The translations under genes were made by a program, and so were the position numbers. This document shows positions 26,759-36,725 of a stretch of 64,000 bases of DNA, in pieces. Position 1 is the first letter of the stretch. The number at the start of each line of letters is the position of its first letter. The notes under the pieces were generated by a model. That model was given only the letters and a program-made list of their open reading frames with translations, ran no database searches and was not told where the DNA came from. The stretch spans positions 28,077 to 92,076 of the forward strand of contig JAUCBJ010002449.1 of NCBI GenBank assembly GCA_032718475.1, given 5' to 3'. Source of the DNA: Nemertoderma westbladi (taxonomy: Eukaryota > Xenacoelomorpha > Nemertodermatida > Nemertodermatidae).

Positions 26759-27333
26759 GGACGGACAGCGAGCCGTCGGTAGTCGAGATGAGAACGGAGA
26801 GTCAGTGGGGTCGGACTCCGGGAGATTGCCGTCGCCCCGGAGGGATGCGATCCGGTGAGACGCATTACACGCCGAGAGAGGGGTACGCGATGTACCGGTA
26901 CGAAGATGAAAACAGTGGAGAGGGGGGTCGAAGAGAAACTTTCCGACGGAATATACCTACCGATCGAGAATACGGTAGCCGCGGGGAGGATTATTCGAGA
27001 AGAATAAACTTCGATCCCGAGCAACACATGCAGACTGTAGGGCATACTGTAGGTCTTACTGCACATACCGTAGGCCATACTGAGAGAGGCAATGTAGGCG
27101 ATAGGATAGCGCGGACAACGGGATTAAACCCGGAAGTCGCGGAATACATACCGGCGAGTAGGCCAGAAGCTGATAGGCCTATACCGGTACCAGCACAGCA
27201 GTATGACTACAGCATGCAGGGACATAACATATACCCAGGGGAGGGGGGAATTATTGCGGATAGGTGTATGGGCCCCAACATATTAACATCAACCCCAGTA
27301 CCAGACATACCGGTGGGGGGGGGGACAGGGTGA
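26437..27333 (+). CDS. BEL ORF in -1 frame linking the 5' ORF to pol
   Basis: This frame is open from just after a TAG at 26434-26436 to a TGA at 27331-27333. It has no early ATG, so it is probably reached by a frame change at the 11-G run 26445-26455. It is Arg/Glu-rich at first, then Tyr, Pro and Gly-rich, with a short imperfect repeat (TVGHTVGLTAHTVGH). It ends shortly after a 10-G run (27315-27324), beyond which the pol frame is already open. The two shifts cancel each other. The cause may be programmed slippage, real mutation, or homopolymer error in assembly. Confidence 0.6.
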   Translation, partial: RREGGGAESVPQPSADNARAEQGKPQQPATESNRGIASIPSDVRSSRERQVDVAGGQTERRARSEEERRTVGFNREVDERSREREYSTDRRREEESSRSIAANDRRVRTDSEPSVVEMRTESQWGRTPGDCRRPGGMRSGETHYTPREGYAMYRYEDENSGEGGRRETFRRNIPTDREYGSRGEDYSRRINFDPEQHMQTVGHTVGLTAHTVGHTERGNVGDRIARTTGLNPEVAEYIPASRPEADRPIPVPAQQYDYSMQGHNIYPGEGGIIADRCMGPNILTSTPVPDIPVGGGTG

Positions 27334-27445
27334 CATTCCCCCATCACAATATCAACAATATACCCCGACAGGAACAAGAACAACGAGACCCCTAGATGAA
27401 AACAGGTCGTGCGATACAGACATATGGAGGGGGCCGCTACCCCCG

Positions 27446-30400
27446 ATGACATATCCGAGTCAGAGAAGATCAAGAAATAGGACGGACGAACCGCACCAGA
27501 CAAGGGAAACTATACAGCACCCGTCGAATCCATTAGAAGCGCAGGCAATGGGGATGGCCACGTTGATCGATGCGTTGAAAACGAGGATCGAATTACCACC
27601 CGTGGAACCGTTCAAATTCGATGGGAGCAGGCCGGAAGAATACTTACAGTTTCGGCGAATGTATAGTAACGAAATACTAACAAAAAACTTGACGCAGGCG
27701 GAGTGCCTAAAGTATCTACAAGTGTACACGGGAGGCCCAGCATACGATATCGTGAGGCAATACCAAGGAATAGAGGGCGGCTTCACGACAGCATGGCGGG
27801 CACTGGATAGGGAATACGGGCACCCGGCCAAGATCATCAGGCAGACGCTGAGAGGCATAACATCGGGTGGCCTACAGGATAATCCCGTTAGCATTAAGAC
27901 GTTTGCTAACAAAGTCGAGAAGGCGCTGATCGTGCTGAAGACGCTAGACGCGCCATACGAACTCAACGCGTCCAATAACATCACCACGATAGCGCAGGCA
28001 CTACCGAGCTGGCTGCGCAACAAATGGAGGAAGGTCGCTTTCTCCACCCGAGACAAGAAGGGTGCGGAACCAGGTTTAGAAGAAATGTCAAACTTCTTAA
28101 ATTACGAGGCTGAACTAATAACGGACCCAGTCTATAGCGAAGATAGCCTGGGAAAAGGACCAAAGGCAGATCACTACAGGCCCAAACCAGAGCACAGTAC
28201 ATCGAACGCGTTACCGAGACTCAGGCAATCATTGCCATATGCAGCGACGCAGGGGACTGCAAGTCCACAGGCAAGCGAAGATAGGACAACATCAAGGGAC
28301 GGACAGGGGAACAATAACAACATGAATAAACATAACCCCAGTACGTCCAGTAGGTCAAACCCAGTCAATAAGAATAGTAGGGACTTTGGTACAAACATAA
28401 CTGCGATACGCAACGCATTGTATAAAGAGGGCTACGACCCAAAGAGCAAATGCCAGTTACACGCAAATGCGCTTCATAAAACCATGAACTGCAGGTACTG
28501 GCAGGCGCTACCGAGGCAAGACCAGATAGATTACGCGTCGAGCAATAAAATCTGCTCGCGATGTGTAAAGAGTGGACACAAGGCCAGGGAATGCCAAGAA
28601 AAGCCGGTCAAGTTTGGCCAAAGGAGAGGCCAGACGATGGCAACGAGCACAGTAGGGGCGAAGAAGAGAGGAACAGTGCTACTTGGAGTAGTACCAGTAC
28701 GAGTGATCGGGGAAGGCAATCGATCAGTAACAACACTAATGCTGGTTGATAGTGGAGCTGCCTTCACACTAGTTGAGGAATGGATAGCCGAAGAAATAGG
28801 GTTGAGAACGAGGCCAAGCAGGATGGCGGTGACAACCATCTCTAGCAAGGACGAGGTCCTAGAGATGAGGACAGGACGGTGCGCAATTGCAGCAGTGGCA
28901 CCAGGATGCGATTATGGGGCAACCATCGACCCCATCCAAGTAATAGAGTCAATTAACATCAATGCCAGGCGGCCAACCAACATCGAGGTCGAGCAATACA
29001 AATTCCTGGACAACATTGACTTCTCAATCCCAGACGTGGACATTAGGAAGGTATCCATCATAGTTGGAATGGACTGCCCAACGGCCCACGAGAGAATGCA
29101 AACGGTCTTCGGCGAAGACAAGCAGAGCGACCCGGTGGCCATATTAACGCCATTCGGGTGGACGCTGAGTGGTCCAATTAAGAGCAAGATACCATTCAGG
29201 ATGTCGGAGACATCAGGATGCATGTTCGCGGGAACAATGCAGGAAATGGGTGATGAGGGGGCAGAGGAGCAGCTTAAAAGACTGCTCAGGCAAGACTTTG
29301 AGGGACTGAAAGAGACCGGGGTCGGGACCTCGGTAGAAGACAAACAGGCTCTACAGAGCGTGGAGGAATCGATGACGTGTGATGAGGGGCGGTATACAAT
29401 AGGAATGGTATGGAAGCTACCGAAGATACCGCTACCCGATAACAGAGGGATGGTACTCACGAGACTCCGAAAGCTGAAACAAACACTACAACGGAGCCCC
29501 GAGAAGAACGAGTACATTCACAAAACGATCAAGAAGTACGTCGAGAAGGGATGGGCCGTGGAGTTACCGGTCGACGAGCCGAACACTGACAGGACATACT
29601 ACCTGCCACTCCACGTAGCATTAGACCCAAAGAAAGGTAAACTGAGGATGGTAGTCGATGCATCGGCAAAGACCGACGGAAAATGCTTAAACGATTACCT
29701 GTTGGAAGGCCCAAATATTTACAATTCGGGCATAGAAGTGTTACTTAGGTTTCGGAATGGGAAACACGCCTTCACCTGTGACATAGAAGGCATGTTCAAC
29801 CAAGTCCGAGTAACAGAGGAAGATAGCGATAGTCAACGCTTCTTATGGTATAACGGCGAGGAAGAGCCGCCTATAATACCGGCATATAAGATGGTAGTAC
29901 AAAACATGGGGGCCAAGTCGTCCTCATTTACGACGACTATGGCAGTGAGAGACACGGTAAAAGGGAAGGAAGATAGATATAGTAGTAGGGCCGTCGATAT
30001 GATCAGACGCGGTTTCTACGTAGACGACGGCATGGAGTCTGGAAATACGGTTGAGGAGATACTGGAAACAGGGCGCGAGGTTCGCGACATCCTGAAAGGA
30101 TCCGGCTTCAACCTGACCAAATTCCAATCCAGTTCAGAAGAATTCATCAAGGAAATAGAAGACAAGAAACCAGAATCGACCATGGACAACCCTACAACAG
30201 CCAAAGGACAGGACATGGCGATTAAGAGAACGGAATCCCAGCAGAAGGCGTTGGGAATCGTGTGGGATAGAAAAACAGACGAACTGAAGTATCAGCTGAG
30301 CCAGGAGGGCGCAGACACCCATACGAAGAGGGGTTACGTATCATATATAGCAAGAATATACGATCCCTTAGGCCTAGCATCCCCATTACTAGTCACGGGG

Positions 30401-32653
30401 AAACAGATACTCAAGAGAGTATATAAGTTGAAGGATGAGTGGGACGTAGAGGTACCAGAAGACATCAGGAAACAGTGGAGCAAATGGACAGGAGACTTGG
30501 AGAGGATGGGAACATACAACATGCCGCGAGTGTATTTCCCGGACGGGAACATGACGAATCTGGACCTACATATGTTCTCCGACGCGTCGTTAGAGGCATA
30601 CGGAGCGGCACTCTATTTAGTACAACGAGAGGGGCCTCACAAGCCCAGACTAGCCTTTAGCAAAGCTAAGTCAACGCCGCCAGATTCAGCATCTGTTCCC
30701 AAGTTAGAATTGACAGCTGCGAGACTAGGAGTTAGAGCCACAGCCTACCTAGTGGATACAATTCCCAACATAGTGGAGACACACTACTGGACGGACTCCA
30801 TGGTAGTGCTTGGTTGGCTACACAACGAAAAGACGAGATACCCGATATTCGTCGCGAATAGAGTGGACGAAATAAGGGCGAGCACAGAACTGGAAAGGTG
30901 GCACTACTGCCCAACAGATCAGAACCCAGCGGACTTGCTGTCGAGGGGCGTGGAACGCCACACTTTCTTAAAGAAAGAAGAATTGTGGCAACACGGGCCA
31001 CAATTTCTGAGCGATAGGGAGGCCTGGCCGCCGATGAGGAAGGTGGACCCGGGCTCGGAAGTAATATCAGAAGGAGAAGGAGATTCAGAGGGAGAAGAGA
31101 TATACTCCCAGATGGTGAGGGAGATTAGGGACGTGCAACCAGGAAGGGAACTGTGCGACAACCCGACGGATAAACTCCTCAGCTACAGTTCCAGTTGGTA
31201 TAAGACCAAGAAACTAGTGGCGTACTGGAGAGCCTTTGGGAATTTCCTTGCGGGAGTCGGCAAGGACAAGAAGACCAGGATAACCATAGATCTGGAAGGA
31301 GCGACCAAGGCAGTGATCCGCTATGAACAACGCAAGAACTACGGCGACGAGGTGGAACGTGTCGATAACCAACAGCACCTCCGACGGGACAGCGAGTTGA
31401 TCACGCTGTCGCCACAACTCAACGAGGACGGGATTCTAGTAATGAATTCTAGGGTGGGATATAACAACAGTATAGTCGTGCCACCGAAACCCATCATCAT
31501 TCCCACAGGATCGCCTATAGTCCACCAGATCATATGGGACTCCCACAAATCGATACTGCATGGGGGCACCAACCGAACCCTCACAGAGATAAGGAGGACC
31601 TATTGGGTCAAACAATTAAGAAAGAAGGTTAAAGCGGTAGTGGGGCAGTGCCAGACCTGCCGACGAGCGAAGAAGGAACGAGCCGTACAGGAGATGGCGC
31701 CACTACCGGCGAGTAGGGTAAGACAGCACGACCCGCCATTTACGCATTGCGGTGTGGACATGTTCGGGCCGATAAAGATCAAGGTGATGCGACACACGGA
31801 GAAACGCTACGGTATTATCTTCGTATGCAACAATACGCGGGCGGTAGGGATAGAACTCGCCCAAGATGCAACCGCATCAGCATTCATTAACGCCTTAGAA
31901 AGGTTTAGGGACCGCAAAGGTGGGACGATCGCGGTGATATACAGCGACAACGGCACCAACTTTGTGGGCGCAGAGAGTGAGATGGCAGAGGCCTTAGACA
32001 TCTTGGAGGGAGAAGAAGTCAGGGCGGCCATGAGGAGACGACAAGTGAAGTGGGAGAGAAGGACGCCGTATGCACCACATACATTAGGATGCGTCGAGAG
32101 ACTTGTGGGCAGTTCAAAACGTCTAATGACGAAGCTAATGAACACCCACATGGTCACTGAAGACGTCTTACGGACAGTACTTGCGAAGTGCGAGGGGATC
32201 ATTAATAGCAGACCGCTATACCCGGAGAATGATGACCCTGAGTCATTAGACGTGTTGACGCCTAGCCATTTCCTGATGGAAAGGCCAGCGACCATAGATA
32301 TGCGGGGTGTAGACCCAGATGATATACACTCCCGCCAAAGTTGGAAAGTAGCTAAAGCAATTAGCGCAGAGTATTGGAGGAGGTGGGTAGAAGAATACCT
32401 ACCCACGCTCCATAAGCGAAGCAAGTGGAGGAAGCCAAACAGGGAGTTGAGAGAGGGAGATCTCGTAATCGTCACGGATGATACTATCATCAACAACCAA
32501 TGGCGGTTGGCGAGAGTTGTAGGCACCTACTCCGACGAGGACGGAAGAGTCCGATCGGTAGAAGTGCGGATAGGTGGAAAGATAGGTGCGAAAGACAGAA
32601 AAACCTACAGGAGAGCAGTAGGTAAATGCTGTCTTCTAGAAGGGGCACCTTAA
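27446..32653 (+). CDS. pol: BEL/Pao Gag-Pol polyprotein
   Basis: 1,735 codons from the first ATG; the frame is open upstream to at least 27320, so the ATG may not be the real start. In order: DUF1759-type Gag segment (about residues 55-200); CCHC knuckle C370-C383; aspartic protease DSG at 435-437; reverse transcriptase with YVDD at 858-861; RNase H beginning at the SDAS aspartate 1046 with the KLELTA motif following; integrase with an HHCC zinc-binding segment and D1438, D1501, E1551; and a C-terminal Pao-type domain (WRRW...WRLARVV). All catalytic residues I looked for are present and there is no internal stop. The product would copy the RNA into DNA in particles and integrate it. This frame is the same as that of the 5' ORF. 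Confidence 0.95.
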   Translation: MTYPSQRRSRNRTDEPHQTRETIQHPSNPLEAQAMGMATLIDALKTRIELPPVEPFKFDGSRPEEYLQFRRMYSNEILTKNLTQAECLKYLQVYTGGPAYDIVRQYQGIEGGFTTAWRALDREYGHPAKIIRQTLRGITSGGLQDNPVSIKTFANKVEKALIVLKTLDAPYELNASNNITTIAQALPSWLRNKWRKVAFSTRDKKGAEPGLEEMSNFLNYEAELITDPVYSEDSLGKGPKADHYRPKPEHSTSNALPRLRQSLPYAATQGTASPQASEDRTTSRDGQGNNNNMNKHNPSTSSRSNPVNKNSRDFGTNITAIRNALYKEGYDPKSKCQLHANALHKTMNCRYWQALPRQDQIDYASSNKICSRCVKSGHKARECQEKPVKFGQRRGQTMATSTVGAKKRGTVLLGVVPVRVIGEGNRSVTTLMLVDSGAAFTLVEEWIAEEIGLRTRPSRMAVTTISSKDEVLEMRTGRCAIAAVAPGCDYGATIDPIQVIESININARRPTNIEVEQYKFLDNIDFSIPDVDIRKVSIIVGMDCPTAHERMQTVFGEDKQSDPVAILTPFGWTLSGPIKSKIPFRMSETSGCMFAGTMQEMGDEGAEEQLKRLLRQDFEGLKETGVGTSVEDKQALQSVEESMTCDEGRYTIGMVWKLPKIPLPDNRGMVLTRLRKLKQTLQRSPEKNEYIHKTIKKYVEKGWAVELPVDEPNTDRTYYLPLHVALDPKKGKLRMVVDASAKTDGKCLNDYLLEGPNIYNSGIEVLLRFRNGKHAFTCDIEGMFNQVRVTEEDSDSQRFLWYNGEEEPPIIPAYKMVVQNMGAKSSSFTTTMAVRDTVKGKEDRYSSRAVDMIRRGFYVDDGMESGNTVEEILETGREVRDILKGSGFNLTKFQSSSEEFIKEIEDKKPESTMDNPTTAKGQDMAIKRTESQQKALGIVWDRKTDELKYQLSQEGADTHTKRGYVSYIARIYDPLGLASPLLVTGKQILKRVYKLKDEWDVEVPEDIRKQWSKWTGDLERMGTYNMPRVYFPDGNMTNLDLHMFSDASLEAYGAALYLVQREGPHKPRLAFSKAKSTPPDSASVPKLELTAARLGVRATAYLVDTIPNIVETHYWTDSMVVLGWLHNEKTRYPIFVANRVDEIRASTELERWHYCPTDQNPADLLSRGVERHTFLKKEELWQHGPQFLSDREAWPPMRKVDPGSEVISEGEGDSEGEEIYSQMVREIRDVQPGRELCDNPTDKLLSYSSSWYKTKKLVAYWRAFGNFLAGVGKDKKTRITIDLEGATKAVIRYEQRKNYGDEVERVDNQQHLRRDSELITLSPQLNEDGILVMNSRVGYNNSIVVPPKPIIIPTGSPIVHQIIWDSHKSILHGGTNRTLTEIRRTYWVKQLRKKVKAVVGQCQTCRRAKKERAVQEMAPLPASRVRQHDPPFTHCGVDMFGPIKIKVMRHTEKRYGIIFVCNNTRAVGIELAQDATASAFINALERFRDRKGGTIAVIYSDNGTNFVGAESEMAEALDILEGEEVRAAMRRRQVKWERRTPYAPHTLGCVERLVGSSKRLMTKLMNTHMVTEDVLRTVLAKCEGIINSRPLYPENDDPESLDVLTPSHFLMERPATIDMRGVDPDDIHSRQSWKVAKAISAEYWRRWVEEYLPTLHKRSKWRKPNRELREGDLVIVTDDTIINNQWRLARVVGTYSDEDGRVRSVEVRIGGKIGAKDRKTYRRAVGKCCLLEGAP

Positions 32654-33729
32654 ATTAGAGTTAGTGTGATGTTTAGTCGTCCAAGTTTTGGACTGAGGGG
32701 GGTGGGATTGAGGGCGAGACGCCCTTCCCACACAAATAAAATAAAATAAAATAAAAATAAATAAAAGTTAGTTGGTTAGAGGGTACGTAGTACCTAGAGT
32801 TAGTTAGTTAGTAGGTACGTAGTACCTAGAGTTAGTTAGTTAGTAGGTACGTAGTATCTAGAGTTAGTTAGTTAGTAGGTACGTAGTACCTATAGTTAGA
32901 GAGTCAGTAGGTACGTAGTACCTAGAGTTAGTTAGTTAGTAGGTACGTAGTACCTAGAGTTAGTTAGTTAGTAGGTACGTAGTACCTAGAGTTAGTTAGT
33001 TAGTAGGTACGCAGTACCGATAGTTAGAGAGTTAGTAGGTACGTAATACCTAGTTAGAGTTAGAGTTAGAGGGTACGTAGTACCGATAGTTAGAGAGTTA
33101 CTAGGTACGTAGTACCTAGATAGAGTTAGAGTTAGAGGGTAGGTAGTACCGATAGAGTTAGAGTTAGTAGGTACGTGGTACCTAGTTAGAGTTAGAGTTA
33201 GAGGGTACGTAGTACCATTAGTTAGAAAGAGAGAGTAAGAGGTAGAAGGGGTAAAATAGGATATAGATATTAGATAGCAGTAAGTAGAGTTAGTAGCGAG
33301 AGGGGGGCATATGAGTACAGCTGGATAAATCGTGTGGCCACACGACGCATACTGCTGTACTGCATGGGCCCACTGAGTAGGCCAGAATATGGATCAGAGA
33401 GAGAATAGAATAAATCCATAGGCAGCAGTAAGTACTAGGACAGTAGAATCAAAGCAAAATAGATAAATAAATAGAATAGGGCTAAAAATCAAAAATAGTG
33501 GTAACACAAAGGAAGTCGTTCTAGAACATAATAAAAGTAACGGACGGAAATTGTAAGTTAGGCTGATTTACTAGCTCCGAAATTAATTAGATTAAATTAA
33601 GCTTGAAAGGCGCAGTTAAGTAGAAAAGTAGGCCATTATCGAACTGTAGGAAACATCTCAATACATCACTCATCTGTATTGCGCCTTGGTAAGGCACCAC
33701 CCTGCAGGTGAGCGAGTGTAGTGTTCGGA
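32654..33729 (+). other. BEL non-coding region between pol and the 3' ORFs
   Basis: Starts with a GC-rich stretch and an aaaataaaata run, then a minisatellite (32764-33230), then about 500 bp of unique A-rich sequence. No ORF is supported. It may hold signals for expressing the downstream ORFs, such as a splice acceptor or internal promoter; none is proven. Confidence 0.6.
32764..33230. repeat. BEL-internal minisatellite with ggtac/gtacc inverted repeats
   Basis: About 14 imperfect copies, roughly 32 bp each, of gtaggtacgtagtacctaga followed by gttagttagtta. Each unit holds ggtac-gta-gtacc, able to form a 5-bp stem, so the transcript could carry a series of small hairpins. Confidence 0.85.
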
Positions 33730-34176
33730 ATGGCGAGTAAGTTGATCAGGAAGAGAAAGGCGGAATCAGGAGGAAAAGAAATATTGGTGGATTTCACCGA
33801 AAGACACCCGGAGGAGAAGACGAGAGGATACTACGAGAGGTTGGAAAGGGGTCACGCGGCACGAGCGCTGCAGGATCACTTCCGGGAGGCGCACGAACAG
33901 CGGTTGGTCGGGACCTACGGGACGCCGTCGCTGGACAACGCGATCTTCCAACACTTCCACTACGTGGTGAAAGGGGACGAGGCGAAGTTCGGGATTCCGA
34001 AGTATCCGAGGGAATCGCCGAGGAAGGACTGGAAAAGATTCATAGAGTCCGTCAACAGAGGAGGATATATGATCCTAGATGACGAGGGAACCGTGGAAGA
34101 CGAAGCGGGTTCGAGACGAGGAACGGCAGGGAGGCCAGGACACAGAGTTATGGCTTCGAGGAACAGGCGGGCCTAG
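33730..34176 (+). CDS. BEL 3' ORF a: basic protein N-terminal part, unknown
   Basis: About 148 codons from ATG 33730 (the frame is also open a few codons upstream). It is rich in Lys, Arg and Glu, with an FTERHPEEKTRGYYERLERG segment and a YPRESPRKDWKRF segment. I do not recognise a family. It overlaps by about 90 bp with the next ORF, whose frame is -1 relative to it and is open from 34083, so the two may be parts of one protein joined by a frameshift or splice. Confidence 0.55.
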   Translation: MASKLIRKRKAESGGKEILVDFTERHPEEKTRGYYERLERGHAARALQDHFREAHEQRLVGTYGTPSLDNAIFQHFHYVVKGDEAKFGIPKYPRESPRKDWKRFIESVNRGGYMILDDEGTVEDEAGSRRGTAGRPGHRVMASRNRRA

Positions 34177-35480
34177 ACGAACTTCATTGGACTTCGTCGG
34201 GGAGTTCGGGGGAGTCTCTAGGGCGAGAATTGGGATGGACGGTGGGATCGCCGAAACAGTCGACGTCGGGGTTGCACGCGATGCCCATACCAGCGGGCGC
34301 CGAGGGCGACCAACCGCCGAGGAAGTTAAGGGAGCTAGAGGGATGGAGAGCTACGGGCGAGAGCCAAGGCGGGAAGGGACATAGTGGATCCACCGAGATA
34401 CCGGGATTGGAGACACTACCGGAAGAGGAGGACGACGACGACGAGTTCGGAGAGATACCGCCCATCGAGAGGATAGGCCACTCGGACACGGACTGGGTTG
34501 GCGGGAGGGTGGTGACGGCCAGTGGGGCGAGGGCCTTCTGGAACAGATCCGGCAAGCGGACCTGGGTGCACGAGGGGCCGGCGATGGATTTCGCGGGGAG
34601 CACTATCAGGTTGGGCGAGCAACCGGGGACGGCACCACGGATAGTATTCGGGGAGACAATGCCCGAGAGGGGCGGAGAGATCGACGTAAACAGGGAGAGC
34701 AACGTGGAGAAGTTTGCCTACCAGCGACTCCATAGACCGCGGAGATCGCTTGGGACGAAGGACGAGGTGGGACGCGAGACATTGGTACTCGGCTGCGACT
34801 ACTGTGGGAGACAGACCCATCGGGAAAGCAGCTGCCTATACCGGTTCCAACGGGGAACCTTTTGTCTCTATTGTAGAGAACCAAGTCACAGGATGGGGGC
34901 GTGTCCACGGTTGCATAACCGATGTCCAAAGTGCCACTTTCGGGGACACTACGGACGCGAGTGCGACTGGATGAGCGACGAGGAGAAGTTCACGAGGTTC
35001 GAGGAGTGGGCCGACGTCGGGGCCATGACGCGCCAGCGCATGAAGGCCCAAGAGTTCAAGTGGGGTTTCTTTCTCATAAACCAGGAGACCCACATGGAAA
35101 TCATAAAGCGAAGGTTACCGTTTACCTATCAAGAGGTAGCTACGGCGGCATCGTTCGCCGGAGTTATGAACACGCAACGGTACCTGGACAGGTGGACACC
35201 AGAGAACCGGAGGGAGTTTAGGGATTTCTTGGCGGAACACGTACCAAAGGCAATGAAGATGATCCTATGGGACGCCACACGAGGGAGACAACCAGGCCAT
35301 TCTGAGGGGCCACCGGCGAAGCGGTATCGGGCTTTAATAACACCAGCGCCCAAGGAGCCGACGACCGGGATCAGCAAGGAAGTGGCAGCGAAGGTCCGGA
35401 AGCAGAAAGCGGATGATGCCAGAGGAGCAGTGATAACCAAGAAACGGGCCAGGGAAGAGGACGTGAGGAGGAACAGATAA
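34083..35480 (+). CDS. BEL 3' ORF b: triple CCHC zinc-knuckle protein
   Basis: The frame is open from 34083; its first ATG is 34281, which would give 399 codons. Counting from that ATG there are three perfect CX2CX4HX4C knuckles at residues 172-185, 195-208 and 215-228, followed by a helical basic tail with nuclear-signal-like clusters (PAKRYR, KKRAREEDVRR). Triple knuckles are typical of nucleic-acid-binding nucleocapsid regions, not of envelope proteins; I see no signal peptide or membrane segment. Position 3' of pol is where some BEL elements carry an env-like gene. Role unknown; RNA binding is inferred. Confidence 0.75.
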   Translation, partial: RGNRGRRSGFETRNGREARTQSYGFEEQAGLDELHWTSSGSSGESLGRELGWTVGSPKQSTSGLHAMPIPAGAEGDQPPRKLRELEGWRATGESQGGKGHSGSTEIPGLETLPEEEDDDDEFGEIPPIERIGHSDTDWVGGRVVTASGARAFWNRSGKRTWVHEGPAMDFAGSTIRLGEQPGTAPRIVFGETMPERGGEIDVNRESNVEKFAYQRLHRPRRSLGTKDEVGRETLVLGCDYCGRQTHRESSCLYRFQRGTFCLYCREPSHRMGACPRLHNRCPKCHFRGHYGRECDWMSDEEKFTRFEEWADVGAMTRQRMKAQEFKWGFFLINQETHMEIIKRRLPFTYQEVATAASFAGVMNTQRYLDRWTPENRREFRDFLAEHVPKAMKMILWDATRGRQPGHSEGPPAKRYRALITPAPKEPTTGISKEVAAKVRKQKADDARGAVITKKRAREEDVRRNR

Positions 35481-36150
35481 GTTCCCGGAGACGAGGGAAT
35501 GAGACTGAGACTGGGAAGTGGTGCGCCTGGAAGGCGCCGCATGTAACGTACGAACTATTAAGTATAAATTTAATTAATGCAAATAACCATATAAGTGCAA
35601 TTTGTATGTACGTACGTAGTGATTAGCAGTAAATACAAACGTTTGGAGTAAGTACTATAGTCATACAACCTTTCTCAATTAGCTACTGGGACTGGGGGAC
35701 AATTGACTATGGCACTATGGACGAGACAACTGACAACTTCACGCTTCTTGAGTGCGACGGCACGGAAGGGGGGGGGAGGTTCGTCAAGAGAGATAAAACA
35801 GTCAAAGTGGGGTTGAGAATCGGAATAAGAGTGCGAAGTGCGGAGAGAGTGCGAACGCAATTCTAGTGTGGGGGGGGGGAGAATGAGAGGCTGAGTGAGG
35901 GACGAGGAGGTCCGGGGGTATGAGAGAATTAGGGTGAGAGTGAAGGTGAGATAGGGCGAAAGTGTTGGGGAAACAAAAGTCGTGTGAAGAGGTGAGCGCG
36001 ATCGGCCCGACATGAGACGCCAGGCGTAAAGGGTAGCGTTATCATACCCAGAGGGAGCGGCCCGGAAAGCCGACTCCGAGAGAAAAGAATTCCACCCCAC
36101 ACCCGATACTAGGTCGGGATCCAGCGGGATTGTAACGCACTTTTGGGTTG
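35481..36150 (+). other. BEL 3' untranslated region
   Basis: About 670 bp, purine-rich with G-runs near 35769-35777 and 35871-35880. The minus-strand reading frame here (35675-36100) has no family resemblance and is treated as a shadow. Confidence 0.6.
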
Positions 36151-36188
36151 ATGCTATCTTCTTACCGGGAAGATAGCATGGGGGGGAG
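36151..36188 (+). promoter_or_regulatory. Hairpin plus polypurine tract before the BEL 3' LTR
   Basis: A perfect 11-bp inverted repeat (atgctatcttc, 7-nt loop, gaagatagcat; 36151-36179) is followed directly by the purine tract gggggggag, which ends at the 3' LTR. The purine tract is the expected plus-strand primer. The hairpin is not a usual part of it. Confidence 0.8.
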
Positions 36189-36725
36189 TGTTAGCTTATT
36201 CAATCCCGCCAACACCCCATAAAGTTATTAGCCGATAAGCAATATTGGGAGCCGCGAGATTGGGTAATTAACCAACTCGCGCCATCCCAATAAGAATGGG
36301 AAGGAAGCACACAATAGAGGGTCAGGGGCCAAACCCCTAACCCAAGGAGAACAGGTGGAGTTAACGGGAATACTCCACGGGGCGCCAACAAGGGTATTAA
36401 CCAATCAGAGGGGGGAACGGCATCGATTGAGTAGCAGTAAGGCCACCGTGCAATATAACCAATAACCTATTAATCAGTGATTCAGTTATCTCAAGTGCAG
36501 CAGTGCTAGCGTAGGGTACAGCCAATTAGTTTAGTTAGGGGATCACGGGACTTTAGTTACCGTATCCCGCCTTGTACACATTCACAATATCTATATCTTA
36601 TAACCTCCTATTATACACCGAACTTCAGAACTCAGTCACTTTATTTCATCCTTATACACGGCGGGGACGCGTGGACTAAATTACCACAACCGGATAAATC
36701 GGGATCCCTCTTGGATCCCGTCACA
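36189..36725 (+). repeat. BEL 3' LTR
   Basis: 537 bp, identical to the 5' LTR except for one base at 36472. It is followed by the gtgaa target duplication (36726-36730) and the resumed 63-bp minisatellite. Confidence 0.96.

Larger units (their letters stand above)
23449..36725 (+). mobile_element. Complete BEL/Pao LTR retrotransposon, 13,277 bp
   Basis: It is bounded by 537-bp direct LTRs starting TG and ending CA, with a 5-bp target duplication gtgaa (23444-23448 and 36726-36730). The two LTRs differ at one base (23732 c, 36472 a). The coding order is a coiled-coil ORF, a short ORF in another frame, a Pao-type pol, a non-coding minisatellite, then an ORF pair with zinc knuckles. Domain order protease, RT, RNase H, integrase and a C-terminal Pao domain is BEL/Pao. 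The element is longer than is usual for the group (about 6-10 kb), mainly because of the 5' ORF and the region 3' of pol. It is inserted in the 63-bp minisatellite, antisense to the host gene. Confidence 0.96.
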
